A DNA stretch of 64,000 nt from contig CASFKY010000053.1 in assembly GCA_949295465.1 (NCBI GenBank), positions 43,682-107,681 of the forward strand, in the 5' to 3' direction. The position numbers and the translations under genes are program-made. Source of the stretch: an uncultured Oscillospiraceae bacterium. GTDB lineage: Bacteria > Bacillota > Clostridia > Oscillospirales > Ruminococcaceae. The notes under the pieces were generated by a model. It was not told the DNA's origin and made no database searches. It saw only the letters and a list, made by a program, of their open reading frames with translations. Within the stretch, counting starts at the first letter, position 1. Each line of letters begins with the position of its first letter. This document shows, in pieces, positions 20,004-28,409 of the stretch.

Positions 20004-21188
20004 TTACTCTTCATCCCGGTAGGTCATCCGGCCGCCCTTGAATGTGTACTTCACCCGGCCATAGAGGGTGGCGCCCCCAAAGGGGGTATTGTGGCTCTTG
20101 GAGTGGAAGCGGCTGGGGTCCACCACCCAAGGGGTGTCCAGATCCGCCAGAACCAGGTCGGCGGCATAACCCAGGGCCAGCTTGCCCCGGCTTTCCAGCC
20201 CCAGCACCCGGGCGGGGCCGGCGCTCATCAGTTCGCTCAGGGTGCTCAGGGGCAGGCCCTTTTCCCGGCAGAGCTTGGTGTAGCAGACCCCGAAGGCGGT
20301 CTCACTGCCCACCATGCCCGCGGCCCCCTTGGCCTTGTCCTCCTCGGAGTGAGGGGCGTGATCGGTGCCGATGGCGTCCACCATGCCCACCTTGATGGCC
20401 TCGATGAGGGCGTCCACATCATAGGCCTTGCGGATGGGGGGATTCACCCGGTACTGGCAGACCGAATCGTCAAACCACAGGTGGTGGGGGGTGACCTCAC
20501 AGGTCAGGCGGGCGCCCTTCCACTTGGCCTCCTGGATGGCCTCAATGGCCTCCTTGGTGCTCACATGGGCCATGTGCAGGTGGGTGCCGTAATACTGGCA
20601 CAGGTGGATGTTGCGGATGGTCTCGATGTTCTCGGCCAGCCGGTAATCCCAGGGGCTGATGTTGCTGTCCTCGGCGTGGCTCATGATCACCACGCCCCGG
20701 TCGGCACAGATGGCGAAGGCCTTGGCCATCACCTCGTTGTTCTGCACCCCGTGACCGTCCTCGGTGACGGCCCGCACGCTCTCAGGCATGGTCTTGAGGT
20801 GGTCCAGGGTGTGGCCGTCGAAATCCCGGGTGATGGAGAGGGTCTGGTGCACGTCGCACAGCCCCACCCGCCGGGCCTCTTCGGTGACGGCAGCCGCGAT
20901 CTGGGCGCTGGAGCAGACCGGCTTTGTGTTGGGCATCAGGTTGCAGAACACATAGCCCCCCGCCGCAGCAGCCGCGCTGCCGGTGGAGATGTCCTCCTTA
21001 TATTCAAAGCCGGGGGTGCGCCAGTGGGTGTGGGTGTCGATGAAGGCGGGCAGCAGGGTCAGGCCCCGGGCGTCCAGAGTCTCTTCCCCGTCGGCTGCAA
21101 GGTCCAGCCCCAGGGCGGCAATCACCCCGTTTTGCACCAGAACTTCGATCTTCCTGCCCTCTGCGTCCTTGGCATTTTTGATGAGCAT
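20004..21188 (-). CDS. pyrC: Dihydroorotase, class I-like
   Basis: Zinc hydrolase (394 aa) that closes carbamoyl aspartate to dihydroorotate. The metal motif DTHTHWRTPGFEYKEDISTG, the later HLHMAHVSTKEAIEAI and the catalytic IGTDHAPHSEEDK are in the standard order, and the composite beta domain closes with KLALGYAADLVLADLD. The ATG at 21188 follows GGAGAGG; a longer in-frame reading into 21233 would cross the leader. It is the first gene of the operon. pyrB, which makes its substrate, is not in the window. Confidence 0.95.
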   Translation of the reverse strand: MLIKNAKDAEGRKIEVLVQNGVIAALGLDLAADGEETLDARGLTLLPAFIDTHTHWRTPGFEYKEDISTGSAAAAAGGYVFCNLMPNTKPVCSSAQIAAAVTEEARRVGLCDVHQTLSITRDFDGHTLDHLKTMPESVRAVTEDGHGVQNNEVMAKAFAICADRGVVIMSHAEDSNISPWDYRLAENIETIRNIHLCQYYGTHLHMAHVSTKEAIEAIQEAKWKGARLTCEVTPHHLWFDDSVCQYRVNPPIRKAYDVDALIEAIKVGMVDAIGTDHAPHSEEDKAKGAAGMVGSETAFGVCYTKLCREKGLPLSTLSELMSAGPARVLGLESRGKLALGYAADLVLADLDTPWVVDPSRFHSKSHNTPFGGATLYGRVKYTFKGGRMTYRDEE

Positions 21189-21248
21189 AGCGCCCTCTCC
21201 TCTCTTTTTCTCTTTTCGGTTTTCCTGCCCCATGGGGCGGGAATGGGC

Positions 21249-21280
21249 AAAAAAAAACTTTTCCCCGAAAGGGAAAAGTT
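21249..21280 (-). terminator. Intrinsic terminator in the pyr leader (attenuator)
   Basis: Perfect hairpin with arms 21271-21280 and 21256-21265 (AACTTTTCCC and complement, 5-base loop) followed on the minus strand by nine T. It lies after the operon promoter and 60 bases before pyrC, so it can only act as an attenuator. A 24-codon leader ORF ends on its first bases. Confidence 0.88.
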
Positions 21281-21353
21281 AAAAAGCGAAACAAACCGGC
21301 GCCAGAACGGCCGGCACAAAAACAGTTTGAAAGGCCGTGCGCTGGTATTTCAT
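21279..21353 (-). CDS. Candidate pyrimidine operon leader peptide
   Basis: Possible 24-codon peptide starting MKYQRTAFQTVF and ending with VCFAF and TAA. The stop codon overlaps the first bases of the attenuator stem, and the last third of the ORF is U-rich (TTTGTTTCGCTTTTT). This layout is the same as in enterobacterial pyrBI, where UTP-sensitive pausing lets a trailing ribosome block the terminator. The weak point is the ribosome binding site: AGAAGG lies only two or three bases before ATG. No homolog is recognised; the call rests on position. Confidence 0.45.
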   Translation of the reverse strand: MKYQRTAFQTVFVPAVLAPVCFAF

Positions 21354-21429
21354 TTCCTTCTGACCGCCCTTTCCGCAAAATGGGGGGCTGCCCCTTGTGC
21401 AGGCCGCAGTCCCCTGTTTATTGTCCTTA

Positions 21430-21458
21430 ATTCTATCATATGGTATCGGGGGTGTCAA
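21430..21458 (-). promoter_or_regulatory. Promoter of the pyr operon
   Basis: Minus strand consensus TTGACA (21458-21453), 17-base spacer, TAGAAT (21435-21430). The leader is about 235 bases. I found no PyrR-binding loop (ARUCCNGNGAGGYU) in it. Confidence 0.85.
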
Positions 21459-21548
21459 TTGTTCCCTTTTACCAAAGAAATTCTGCCGGGAAAAGCGAAA
21501 TATGGCAGTTTCTTGACCCGGATTTTTCTCTTCCTCCCCCAAGGCCGC

Positions 21549-21585
21549 AAAAAAGGCGGGGCCCCCAAAGGGCCGCGCCTTTTTT
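21549..21585 (-). terminator. Terminator of the foldase lipoprotein gene
   Basis: Hairpin of GC-rich arms GGCGCGGCCC / GGGCCCCGCC (one mismatch) followed on the minus strand by TTTTTTG. Confidence 0.8.
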
Positions 21586-21620
21586 GCAAAATCATCCCGA
21601 AACTGCTCCCATGCCGCCGG

Positions 21621-22661
21621 TCAGCGGATGTTCTTTGGGCTGTAGACCTTCATGGCCTTCTCGTCCAGGTTGTGGGGCAGGGCCGCGCCCTCCTGGGCGT
21701 ACATCTCGTCCAGCTCGTCCCCCTTCATCTCCACCAGGGCGGTGTCCCGCACGCTGTCCAGGGTGTAGGTATCCCAGATATTCTGGCCCTGGTACACCAT
21801 CAGCATGGCGCCGCTCTCGATCACCGACACCTGGCCGGCGCCGGTGGCCAGAATAGCCTGGGAAACATCCTCCCCGAAGGTGTCCGCCGAGCCGGGGGTG
21901 TAGCTGAGGCTGCTCATGTAGTTGGTCAGCTCATCCTCACTGTACTCCTGGCCGGCCAGGGGCAGGGCCTGGGGCAGATAAGTCTCGGCCACCTGGGTCA
22001 TGTCCTGGCCCTCCTCCAGCGCCGCCTTCATCTCTTCGGCGATCTGCTGCATCTGGGCCTTGGTGTCGTCATCCAGATAGCTGTAGGTGGTGTAGTCCAT
22101 CAGGGGCAGGGCAATATACTGGCCCTGGCGGAAGTTCTCGTTCACATAGGTTTCCAGCTCCTCATCGGACACCGGGTCGGTGCCGTCCGGGCCGTAGATC
22201 ATATCCACCAGCTGGGTTACCTTTACTGCGCCCTCCATGTAGGTCTGGAGCGAGGCCTTGCCGATGCCGTTTTCCTCCAGGGTATCGCCGTAGCTCTGCC
22301 ACATGGTGTCGGCCTGGCTGGTGGCGAAATCGATCTCATCCTGGCTCAATTCGCCCCCCAGCTCCTTGTACTTGGTCTCGGTGGCGGCATAGTATTCCAG
22401 GCTCTTGAGGGTCTCGGCCGCCACATAATCGGCGCCGTTCTGCTCGGTGCCATCCTCCAGGGTGAGGGTGGCCTTCAGCACGTTGTCCTCGGTGGTGAGG
22501 CTCTTGGCATTCTGGTAGGCATTGTACTGATGCAGCAGATAGATGCCTGCGGTGATCTCCACGTCCCCGATGGTACCCACCGACGCGGGGGTGGTGAGGG
22601 TGCAGCCCGCCAGGCTGAGGCTCAGCACACAGGCGCTCAGGGCGGCGATCTTTTTCTTCAT
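21621..22661 (-). CDS. PrsA-like foldase lipoprotein (peptidyl-prolyl isomerase family)
   Basis: Exported lipoprotein of 346 aa likely to help folding of secreted proteins outside the membrane. The N-terminus MKKKIAALSACVLSLSLAGC has a lipobox LAGC with cysteine at residue 20. The mature part is helical and shows the SurA/PrsA chaperone pattern; the region ALPLMDYTTYSYLDDDTKAQMQQ followed by EEMKAALEEGQDMTQVAETY is in the position of a PpiC parvulin domain but is too diverged to claim isomerase activity. Many Clostridia carry such degenerate copies. The ATG at 22661 follows AAGGAG. Monocistronic. Confidence 0.75.
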   Translation of the reverse strand: MKKKIAALSACVLSLSLAGCTLTTPASVGTIGDVEITAGIYLLHQYNAYQNAKSLTTEDNVLKATLTLEDGTEQNGADYVAAETLKSLEYYAATETKYKELGGELSQDEIDFATSQADTMWQSYGDTLEENGIGKASLQTYMEGAVKVTQLVDMIYGPDGTDPVSDEELETYVNENFRQGQYIALPLMDYTTYSYLDDDTKAQMQQIAEEMKAALEEGQDMTQVAETYLPQALPLAGQEYSEDELTNYMSSLSYTPGSADTFGEDVSQAILATGAGQVSVIESGAMLMVYQGQNIWDTYTLDSVRDTALVEMKGDELDEMYAQEGAALPHNLDEKAMKVYSPKNIR

Positions 22662-22724
22662 AAGCGGGGTCTCCTTACAGTAAGCAAACTGTGCCGCCGG
22701 CGCCGGGCCGGCGGCAACAGGTTT

Positions 22725-22753
22725 ATTATACCGCCCGTTCGCCCTGTTTGCAA
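22725..22753 (-). promoter_or_regulatory. Promoter of the foldase gene
   Basis: Minus strand TTGCAA (22753-22748), 17-base spacer, consensus TATAAT (22730-22725). A GCCGCCGG-rich hairpin (about 22692-22714) sits in the leader. Confidence 0.75.
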
Positions 22754-22798
22754 CAAAGCCAGGTCAAAAACGGGCTTTCTTTTGGCCGTGCAGGCCCA

Positions 22799-23161
22799 TT
22801 ACCCCGCTTCACTCTGCCCCGCCGGTACCTTTGGGCGGTGCTGCTCGCCCCAGTCACACATGGCGTCCAGGATCGGGATGAGAGAGCGGCCCTTTTCGGT
22901 GAGGCTGTACTCTACTTTGGGCGGGATCTGGGGGTACTCCTCCCGGTGCACCAGCCCGTCGGTTTCCAATTCTTTCAGCATGGCGCTGAGCGTCTTGTAG
23001 GAGATGGTGCCGATGTACTTCTTCATCTCATTGAAGCGCACCACCCCGAATTCGGACAGGCAGTAGAGGATGGTCATCTTGTATTTGCCCTGGATCAAAG
23101 ACAGGGTATAGCTGAAGCCGGTCTCCTCCAGTTTCGCTTCGGCAATGCAGGACAGGCTCAT
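22799..23161 (-). CDS. HxlR family transcriptional regulator
   Basis: Small winged-helix DNA-binding protein (120 aa). The family pattern is clear: FSYTLSLIQGKYKMTILYCLSEFGVVRFNEMKKYIGTISYKTLSAMLKELETDGLVHREEYPQIPPKVEYSLTEKG is the HTH and wing in order, followed by LIPILDAMCDWGEQH. Cysteines are present (CIAEAK, YCLSE, MCDWG), so a thiol or aldehyde sensor is possible as in some HxlR proteins. The ATG at 23161 follows AAAGGAG. The regulated gene is not evident, as both neighbours have their own signals. Confidence 0.88.
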   Translation of the reverse strand: MSLSCIAEAKLEETGFSYTLSLIQGKYKMTILYCLSEFGVVRFNEMKKYIGTISYKTLSAMLKELETDGLVHREEYPQIPPKVEYSLTEKGRSLIPILDAMCDWGEQHRPKVPAGQSEAG

Positions 23162-23228
23162 GGGGCGTTCTCCTTTGCTTATATTCCTTATATATAAATC
23201 ATGGCTCTCCGTGGGGGATTTTTCTTTC

Positions 23229-23257
23229 AGGATAACCCGCCTCCCGGGCCTTGTCAA
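23229..23257 (-). promoter_or_regulatory. Promoter of the hxlR-type gene
   Basis: Minus strand TTGACA (23257-23252), 17-base spacer, TATCCT (23234-23229). Confidence 0.65.
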
Positions 23258-23377
23258 CCGCCTCTTCCTCCAGCCGGCGCAGTCTCTCGTCTGCAAAGGA
23301 GTTATCTTGAAAGGGCACGCCGGGAGCAGACCCGATAATCCCGTCTTTCTCTTTGACTTCTCCCCTATAAAGGAAGA

Positions 23378-23410
23378 CCCCGCCGGGTGTTCTGAGCCCG
23401 GCGGGGTTTT
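23378..23410. terminator. Terminator after mfd
   Basis: Perfect 10-bp hairpin CCCCGCCGGG / CCCGGCGGGG with a 9-base loop; the minus strand continues TCTTCCTTT and the plus strand TTTTCTGTTTTC. Confidence 0.65.
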
Positions 23411-23443
23411 CTGTTTTCTGTGTTTTGAGGCCTGCTCATCCCC

Positions 23444-26400
23444 TCAGCCGGCGGTTTTGTCCGCCTCGTCCATCTTTTCCAGGGTCATGCGCAGGATGTC
23501 CAGGGGTTTTTCGCCGGTCTTGACCCGCACCGACAGGTAGGGCTTGGCCGAGGCGTTCAGGGTGATGCGGCCGGTCAGGTCGGTGAGCAGGGGCCGCAGT
23601 TTCTGGGGATTCAGCCGGTCGGAGTAGAGGATCAGGTTCTCCCCCTTCTGCCCCACCTCATACACTCCCACCCGGGCGGCGGTCACCCGGGCCAGGCTCA
23701 CGTCGATGAGGCCGCTGACGCTGGGCGGCACATCCCCATACCGATCAATGAGCTCATCCAGCACATCGGCCGCGTCCTCGGGGGTGGACACCGCTGCGAT
23801 CCGCTTGTAGGCTTCGATCCGGCCCGGTGCGTCGGGGATATAGTTCTCGGGGATATAGGCGTCCACCGTGATGTCGATGAGGCAGTCGCTCTTGTCGGGG
23901 GCGGGGGCCTCTCCCTTGGCCTCGGCCAGGGCCTGGCCGAGCATCTTCATATACAGCTCATATCCCACCGCCTCCATATGGCCGTGCTGGCTCTGGCCCA
24001 GCAGGTTGCCGGCGCCCCGGATCTGCAAGTCCCGCATGGCGATGCGGAAGCCGGAGCCGAAGCTGGTGAACTCCCGGATGGCCGAGAGCCGCTTGGCGGC
24101 GATGTCGGTGAGCACTTTGTCCCGCTGGAAGGTGAAGTAGGCGTAGGCCTTGCGGCCCGAGCGGCCCACCCGGCCCCGGATCTGGTACAGCTGAGCCAGC
24201 CCCATCCGATCGGCGTTCTCAATGATGAGGGTGTTGCAGTTGCGCACGTCGATGCCGGTCTCGATGAGGGTGGTGCAGACCAGGATGTCGATCTCCCCGT
24301 TCAGCAGCTGCTGCCACACCTTGGAGATCTGCTCCTCGGTCATCTTGCCGTGGGCCACCCCCACCCGGGCCCCGGGCACCATCTTGGCCACATGTTCGGC
24401 ACAGCTCTCGATGCTGTCCACCCGGTTGTGGAGGTAATAGGCCTGGCCGCCCCGGGCCAGCTCCTTTTTCAGGGCCTCGGCCACGATCCCCTCGTCGTAT
24501 TCCATCACATAGGTCTCAATGGGCTGGCGCTCGAAGGGAGGCTCCTCAATGGTGCTCATATCCCGGATGCCGCTCATGGCCATGTTGAGGGTGCGGGGGA
24601 TGGGGGTGGCCGAGAGGGTGAGCATATCCACCCCCAAAAAGGCCTCCTTCAGCTTTTCTTTGTGCTTGACCCCGAACCGCTGCTCCTCGTCGATGATCAC
24701 CAGCCCCAGGTCCTTGAATTTCACATCCTGGGAGAGGAGCCGGTGGGTACCCACCACCAGGTCCACGCTGCCGGCGGCCAGCCCCTTCAGGGTGGCCTGC
24801 TGCTGCTTGGAGGTGCGGAACCGGCTGAGCAGCCCGATGGTGAACTGGAAGGGCTCCATCCGGGAGAGCGCCGTGTTGTAGTGCTGCCAAGCCAGCAGGG
24901 TGGTGGGGGCCAGAATGGCGCACTGCTTGCCTCCCATCACGCACTTGAAGGCCGCCCGCAGGGCCACCTCAGTCTTGCCCACCCCCACATCGCCGCAGAG
25001 CAGCCGGTCCATGGGGCAGGGCTTTTCCATATCCCGCTTGATCTCGGCGGCGGCAGTGAGCTGGTCGTCGGTCTCGTCGTACTCAAATCGGGTCTCAAAA
25101 TCCCGCTGCCAGTCCCCGTCCTCGGGGAAGGCAAAGCCCTTGGCCTTCTGACGCTTGGCGTACAATTCCACCAGCTCCCGGGCAATCTCCCGGGCCGCGC
25201 CCCGGGCCTTGGTGCGGGCCCGGGTCCACTCGCTGCCACCCAGCCGGCTCAGCTTCACTTTCTCGCTGTCCCCCGGGGCGGTATACCGGCTCAGCAGGTC
25301 CAGCTGGGTCACCGGCACATAGAGAGTGTCCCCCTTGGCGTAGGTGATCTTCAGGTAATCCTTCACAACCCCCTGCAGGTCCAGCCGGCGGATGCCCGCA
25401 TACACCCCGATGCCGTGGTTCTGGTGCACCACATAATCGCCGGGGGTGATGTCGGTGAGACTGGAGAGGGCATTCTTGTTCTTTTTTGGCCGACGCTTTT
25501 CCGCTTCGGCGGCGCCGTGCCGCCGCCCGGTGATGAGGGCATACCGGGCAAAGGGGAACTGCACCCCGCCGGTGAGATGCCCCGGCCGCACCGAGACCAT
25601 CCCGGGGCCGGGCACCAGGTCCTTTTTATCGCTGGCCCGCAGCCCGGCCGCCGCCAGGTCCTTGGCCAGGGCGGCGGCGCCCCGCTCGGTGCCGGCCATC
25701 ACCGTCACCGCGTATCCCTGTTTGAGCAGCGGCTCCAGGTCTTCCCGCAGGGAGGCCACCTCCCCGCCCCAGGCGGGCAGGGCGTGGCAGGGCAGATCCA
25801 CCAGGTCCCGCAGGGTCAGATCCGGCAGGGTGCGGGCAAAGTTCTCGCTGGCCAGGGTGGGGTACAGGCTGGTCTGCCGGTTGAGCCAGCCCATATCCAG
25901 ATAGAAGTTGTCCAGCCCCGGGCAGAGGATCTTCTCCTCCAGCAGGCCCTTCAGCTCCTCGTCCCGCCTGAACTGGGTGGCCCGCTGGGCCTCCCGGATG
26001 CTGCCCGGCTCCTCCAGGGCCAACAGGGGCGAATCGAAGTATTCCAGCAGGGTTCCGGGCTTGGGGTACCGCACCCCCAGGTATTTGTCCAGGTCCTCGG
26101 GGATCAGCCCCCCGTCCAGCTGGGCCAGGTCCCCCTCCATGGCGGCCGCCAGGGTGCCCCGTCGCCGGGCGGGCGTCTTTTCCAGAAAGGCCCGCAGGGC
26201 CGCCGCCGTCTCGGCCGCGTCCCCGAACAGCACCTCCCGGGCCGGGGAGACGTGCAGCTTTTCCAGGCTGTCGGTGCGCCGCTGGCTCATCAGATCGAAG
26301 CTGGCCAGGGTGTCGATCTCGTCTCCCCAGAACTCGATGCGGGCGGGGGCCGCCTGGTCGGGCGGATACACGTCCACAATGCCGCCCCGCACGCTGAACT

Positions 26401-26899
26401 GGCCGGGCCCCTCCACCTGGCCCCGGCGGATATAGCCCGCGTCTGAGAGCCGCTTGACCAGCTCTTTTTCCTCAATCTCCATGGCCGGGCGCAGGGTAAG
26501 GGTATTGCGGCAGAACTCTTCGCGGGGCACCGTGTACTGCAAAAGCCCCTCTGCCGGCACACAGACCGCATCCAGCCGGCCGCCCACCATGCTGCCCAGC
26601 ACGGCCAGCCGGCGGTACTCGTACTCCCGGCTCACCCCCTCCACCGGGCGCAGCACCAGGTCCCGGCCGGGGAAGACTTCGGCCCGCAGCCCCAGAGCCG
26701 ACAGGTCCTGGGCAAAACGGGTGGCCTCCGCCTCCCCTGCCGTCACCACGATCAGGGGTTTTTCCATCCGGCGGCTCAAAAGGGCCAGCATCTGGGCCCG
26801 GCCCACCGGGGGCATCCCGAAAAGAGCCGTGACGCCGGGCTGTGAAAGCCCGGCGGCCAGCCTCTGGTATTCTTTTGTGGTCACAAACAGCTGTTTCAT
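23444..26899 (-). CDS. mfd: Transcription-repair coupling factor
   Basis: Large ATP-driven translocase (1151 aa) that removes stalled RNA polymerase and recruits UvrA. The N-terminal UvrB-like part (PGRDLVLRPVEGVSREYEYRRLAVL), the RNAP-interaction domain (TDITPGDYVVHQNHGIGVYAGI), then RecG-like helicase motifs GDVGVGKTEVALRAAFK, DEEQRFGVKHKEK and SATPIPRTLNMAM, TLIETGIDV, QIRGRVGRSGRKAYAYF, and the C-terminal TRCF domain are all present. Length is normal. The last gene of the glmU-pth-mfd transcript, 46 bases after pth, matching the conserved gene order of Bacillota. Confidence 0.97.
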   Translation of the reverse strand: MKQLFVTTKEYQRLAAGLSQPGVTALFGMPPVGRAQMLALLSRRMEKPLIVVTAGEAEATRFAQDLSALGLRAEVFPGRDLVLRPVEGVSREYEYRRLAVLGSMVGGRLDAVCVPAEGLLQYTVPREEFCRNTLTLRPAMEIEEKELVKRLSDAGYIRRGQVEGPGQFSVRGGIVDVYPPDQAAPARIEFWGDEIDTLASFDLMSQRRTDSLEKLHVSPAREVLFGDAAETAAALRAFLEKTPARRRGTLAAAMEGDLAQLDGGLIPEDLDKYLGVRYPKPGTLLEYFDSPLLALEEPGSIREAQRATQFRRDEELKGLLEEKILCPGLDNFYLDMGWLNRQTSLYPTLASENFARTLPDLTLRDLVDLPCHALPAWGGEVASLREDLEPLLKQGYAVTVMAGTERGAAALAKDLAAAGLRASDKKDLVPGPGMVSVRPGHLTGGVQFPFARYALITGRRHGAAEAEKRRPKKNKNALSSLTDITPGDYVVHQNHGIGVYAGIRRLDLQGVVKDYLKITYAKGDTLYVPVTQLDLLSRYTAPGDSEKVKLSRLGGSEWTRARTKARGAAREIARELVELYAKRQKAKGFAFPEDGDWQRDFETRFEYDETDDQLTAAAEIKRDMEKPCPMDRLLCGDVGVGKTEVALRAAFKCVMGGKQCAILAPTTLLAWQHYNTALSRMEPFQFTIGLLSRFRTSKQQQATLKGLAAGSVDLVVGTHRLLSQDVKFKDLGLVIIDEEQRFGVKHKEKLKEAFLGVDMLTLSATPIPRTLNMAMSGIRDMSTIEEPPFERQPIETYVMEYDEGIVAEALKKELARGGQAYYLHNRVDSIESCAEHVAKMVPGARVGVAHGKMTEEQISKVWQQLLNGEIDILVCTTLIETGIDVRNCNTLIIENADRMGLAQLYQIRGRVGRSGRKAYAYFTFQRDKVLTDIAAKRLSAIREFTSFGSGFRIAMRDLQIRGAGNLLGQSQHGHMEAVGYELYMKMLGQALAEAKGEAPAPDKSDCLIDITVDAYIPENYIPDAPGRIEAYKRIAAVSTPEDAADVLDELIDRYGDVPPSVSGLIDVSLARVTAARVGVYEVGQKGENLILYSDRLNPQKLRPLLTDLTGRITLNASAKPYLSVRVKTGEKPLDILRMTLEKMDEADKTAG

Positions 26900-26945
26900 C
26901 TCTCTGCCTCGCTCTGGGCCCCTGCCGCCGGCCCCAAGAGGGGTC

Positions 26946-27542
26946 TCAGCGGTTGTAGCGGTTCTGGGCCTCTCCCAGCTTGCCCTCCATGATCAGCAGA
27001 CAAGCCTTTTCCAGGTCATCCCACCGGCCCTCAATTGCCTTTCTGTCCTCGGCGGAAAAGCGCCCCAGCACCCAGTCGGCCAGGTCGTAGTCCGGGCTGG
27101 GTTTTTTGCCCACCCCGATCCGAATGCGGTTGAACTCCTGGCTGGAAAGGCTGGCAATGATGCTCTTGAGCCCGTTGTGCCCCCCCGCCGAGCCCTGGGG
27201 CCGGATGCGCAGTTTTCCGGGCTGCTGGTCGATGTCGTCGCACAGCACGATCACCCGCTGGGGCGGGATCTTATAAAAGGCCGCCAAGGCTCCAATACTG
27301 TTGCCCGACAGGTTCATGTAGGTCATGGGCTTGAGCAGGTAGACCTTCCGCTCTCCCTGCTGGGCCACCCCGTACAGCCCCTGGAACTTGGCCTTGGTCA
27401 CCGACACGCCCCAGCGGCGGGCCAGCTCATCCAGTGCCGCAAAGCCGGTGTTGTGGCGGGTGCCGTCGTATTTCGGCTCCGGGTTGCCCAGGCCGGCGAT
27501 CAGCCAGTCCTGCTGGCCGCTTTTTCCAAACAATTTCAGCAT
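26946..27542 (-). CDS. pth: Peptidyl-tRNA hydrolase
   Basis: Recycles tRNA from prematurely released peptidyl-tRNA. The 198-residue protein has all Pth markers: LIAGLGNPEPKYDGTRHNTGF with catalytic histidine, KPMTYMNLSG, the aspartate in VLCDDIDQQPGKLRIRPQGSAGGHNGLKSI and RIRIGVGKK. An N-terminal extension of about 12 residues (MLKLFGKSGQQD) precedes the usual start. A 13-bp intercistronic hairpin lies between it and the glmU-like gene. Confidence 0.96.
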   Translation of the reverse strand: MLKLFGKSGQQDWLIAGLGNPEPKYDGTRHNTGFAALDELARRWGVSVTKAKFQGLYGVAQQGERKVYLLKPMTYMNLSGNSIGALAAFYKIPPQRVIVLCDDIDQQPGKLRIRPQGSAGGHNGLKSIIASLSSQEFNRIRIGVGKKPSPDYDLADWVLGRFSAEDRKAIEGRWDDLEKACLLIMEGKLGEAQNRYNR

Positions 27543-27555
27543 GTTTTTCTTCCCA

Positions 27556-27586
27556 CAGAAGGCGGCGGAAATTCCGCCGCCTTCTG
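27556..27586 (-). promoter_or_regulatory. Intercistronic hairpin before pth
   Basis: Perfect 13-bp stem CAGAAGGCGGCGG / CCGCCGCCTTCTG with a 5-base loop, ending 14 bases before the pth ATG and close to its GGGAAG site. There is no T-run, so it is a likely processing or translation-tuning structure rather than a terminator. Confidence 0.5.
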
Positions 27587-27594
27587 CCGGGCCG

Positions 27595-28326
27595 TCAGCG
27601 GCCCTCTTCCTTCTTTTTCTTCTTTTTTGCGATGTAGGGGGTCAGCTTTTTGGCCGCGTATCCCTCGATGTTTTTTTGCCGGCTGCGGGCCACTGCCAGC
27701 GCCCCGGCGGGCACCTCCCCGGTGATGGTGCTGCCGGCGGCGGTATAGGCCCCGTCGCCCACCTTCACCGGCGCCACCAGATTGGTGTTGCAGCCGATGA
27801 ACACATAATCCCCGATCTCGGTGCGGTACTTGCCCACCCCGTCGTAGTTGCAGGTGACGGTGCCGCAGCCGAAGTTGCAGTACTCGCCCACATCGCTGTC
27901 CCCGATGTAGGTGAGGTGGCTGACGGTGCTGCCCTCGCCGAACACCGAGTTCTTGGTCTCCACAAAGGCCCCCAGGTGCACCCCTTTGGCGGTGACGGTG
28001 CCCACCCGGATGTGGGCAAAGGGCCCGATGGCCGCGTTCTCCCCCAGCTGGGAATCATACACCTGGCTGGCGTTCACGGTGCTGTTCGCGCCCACCACTG
28101 TGTTTTCCAACAGGCTGTGGGGCCCGATGACGCATCCCGGGCCGATGACCGTCTTGCCCCGCAGGATGGTGCCGGGCAGGATGGTGGCCCCCGGCGCGAT
28201 CTCCACCTCCGGGTCGATGTACACGTCCCGGGAAATAAACCGCACCCCGGCGGCCAGATGCTTTTCAAAAACGGCCTTGTATTGCTCTTCTGCGGCCAGC
28301 AGGGCCGCGGCGGCGCTCTGTTCCAT
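27595..28326 (-). CDS. glmU: Stand-alone GlmU-type glucosamine-1-phosphate acetyltransferase domain
   Basis: Left-handed beta-helix protein (243 aa) corresponding to the C-terminal half of GlmU, which acetylates glucosamine-1-phosphate on the way to UDP-GlcNAc. The nucleotidyltransferase half is absent: the gene starts cleanly at ATG 28326 after AAAAAGGAG. Arg107, Lys125, His137, Tyr140, Asn151, Asn160, Tyr161 and Lys166 have exactly the spacing of E. coli residues 333, 351, 363, 366, 377, 386, 387 and 392, so the acetyltransferase site looks intact. The tail ends in a lysine run (AKKKKKKEEGR). It sits at the glmU position of the glmU-pth-mfd order, without prs. Confidence 0.85.
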   Translation of the reverse strand: MEQSAAAALLAAEEQYKAVFEKHLAAGVRFISRDVYIDPEVEIAPGATILPGTILRGKTVIGPGCVIGPHSLLENTVVGANSTVNASQVYDSQLGENAAIGPFAHIRVGTVTAKGVHLGAFVETKNSVFGEGSTVSHLTYIGDSDVGEYCNFGCGTVTCNYDGVGKYRTEIGDYVFIGCNTNLVAPVKVGDGAYTAAGSTITGEVPAGALAVARSRQKNIEGYAAKKLTPYIAKKKKKKEEGR

Positions 28327-28352
28327 ATCGCTTCTCCTTTTTGGCGGGCCTC

Positions 28353-28384
28353 AAAAAAGGCCCGGCGGCCGGCTTTCGGGGCCG
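28353..28384 (-). promoter_or_regulatory. Hairpin with T-run in the glmU-pth-mfd leader
   Basis: On the minus strand a GC-rich hairpin (GGCCC...GGGCC, about 28383-28359) is followed at once by TTTTTTGA, upstream of the first gene. A second GGGCC/GGCCC pairing brackets the T-run. This looks like an attenuator or anti-terminator pair, of unknown signal. Confidence 0.45.
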
Positions 28385-28409
28385 GCAGTGTGCTGTATCA
28401 GTATTTATT

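Noticed and set aside
21189-21430. PyrR-binding loop in the pyr leader
   Set aside because: Scanned by eye for ARUCCNGNGAGGYU; no convincing match.
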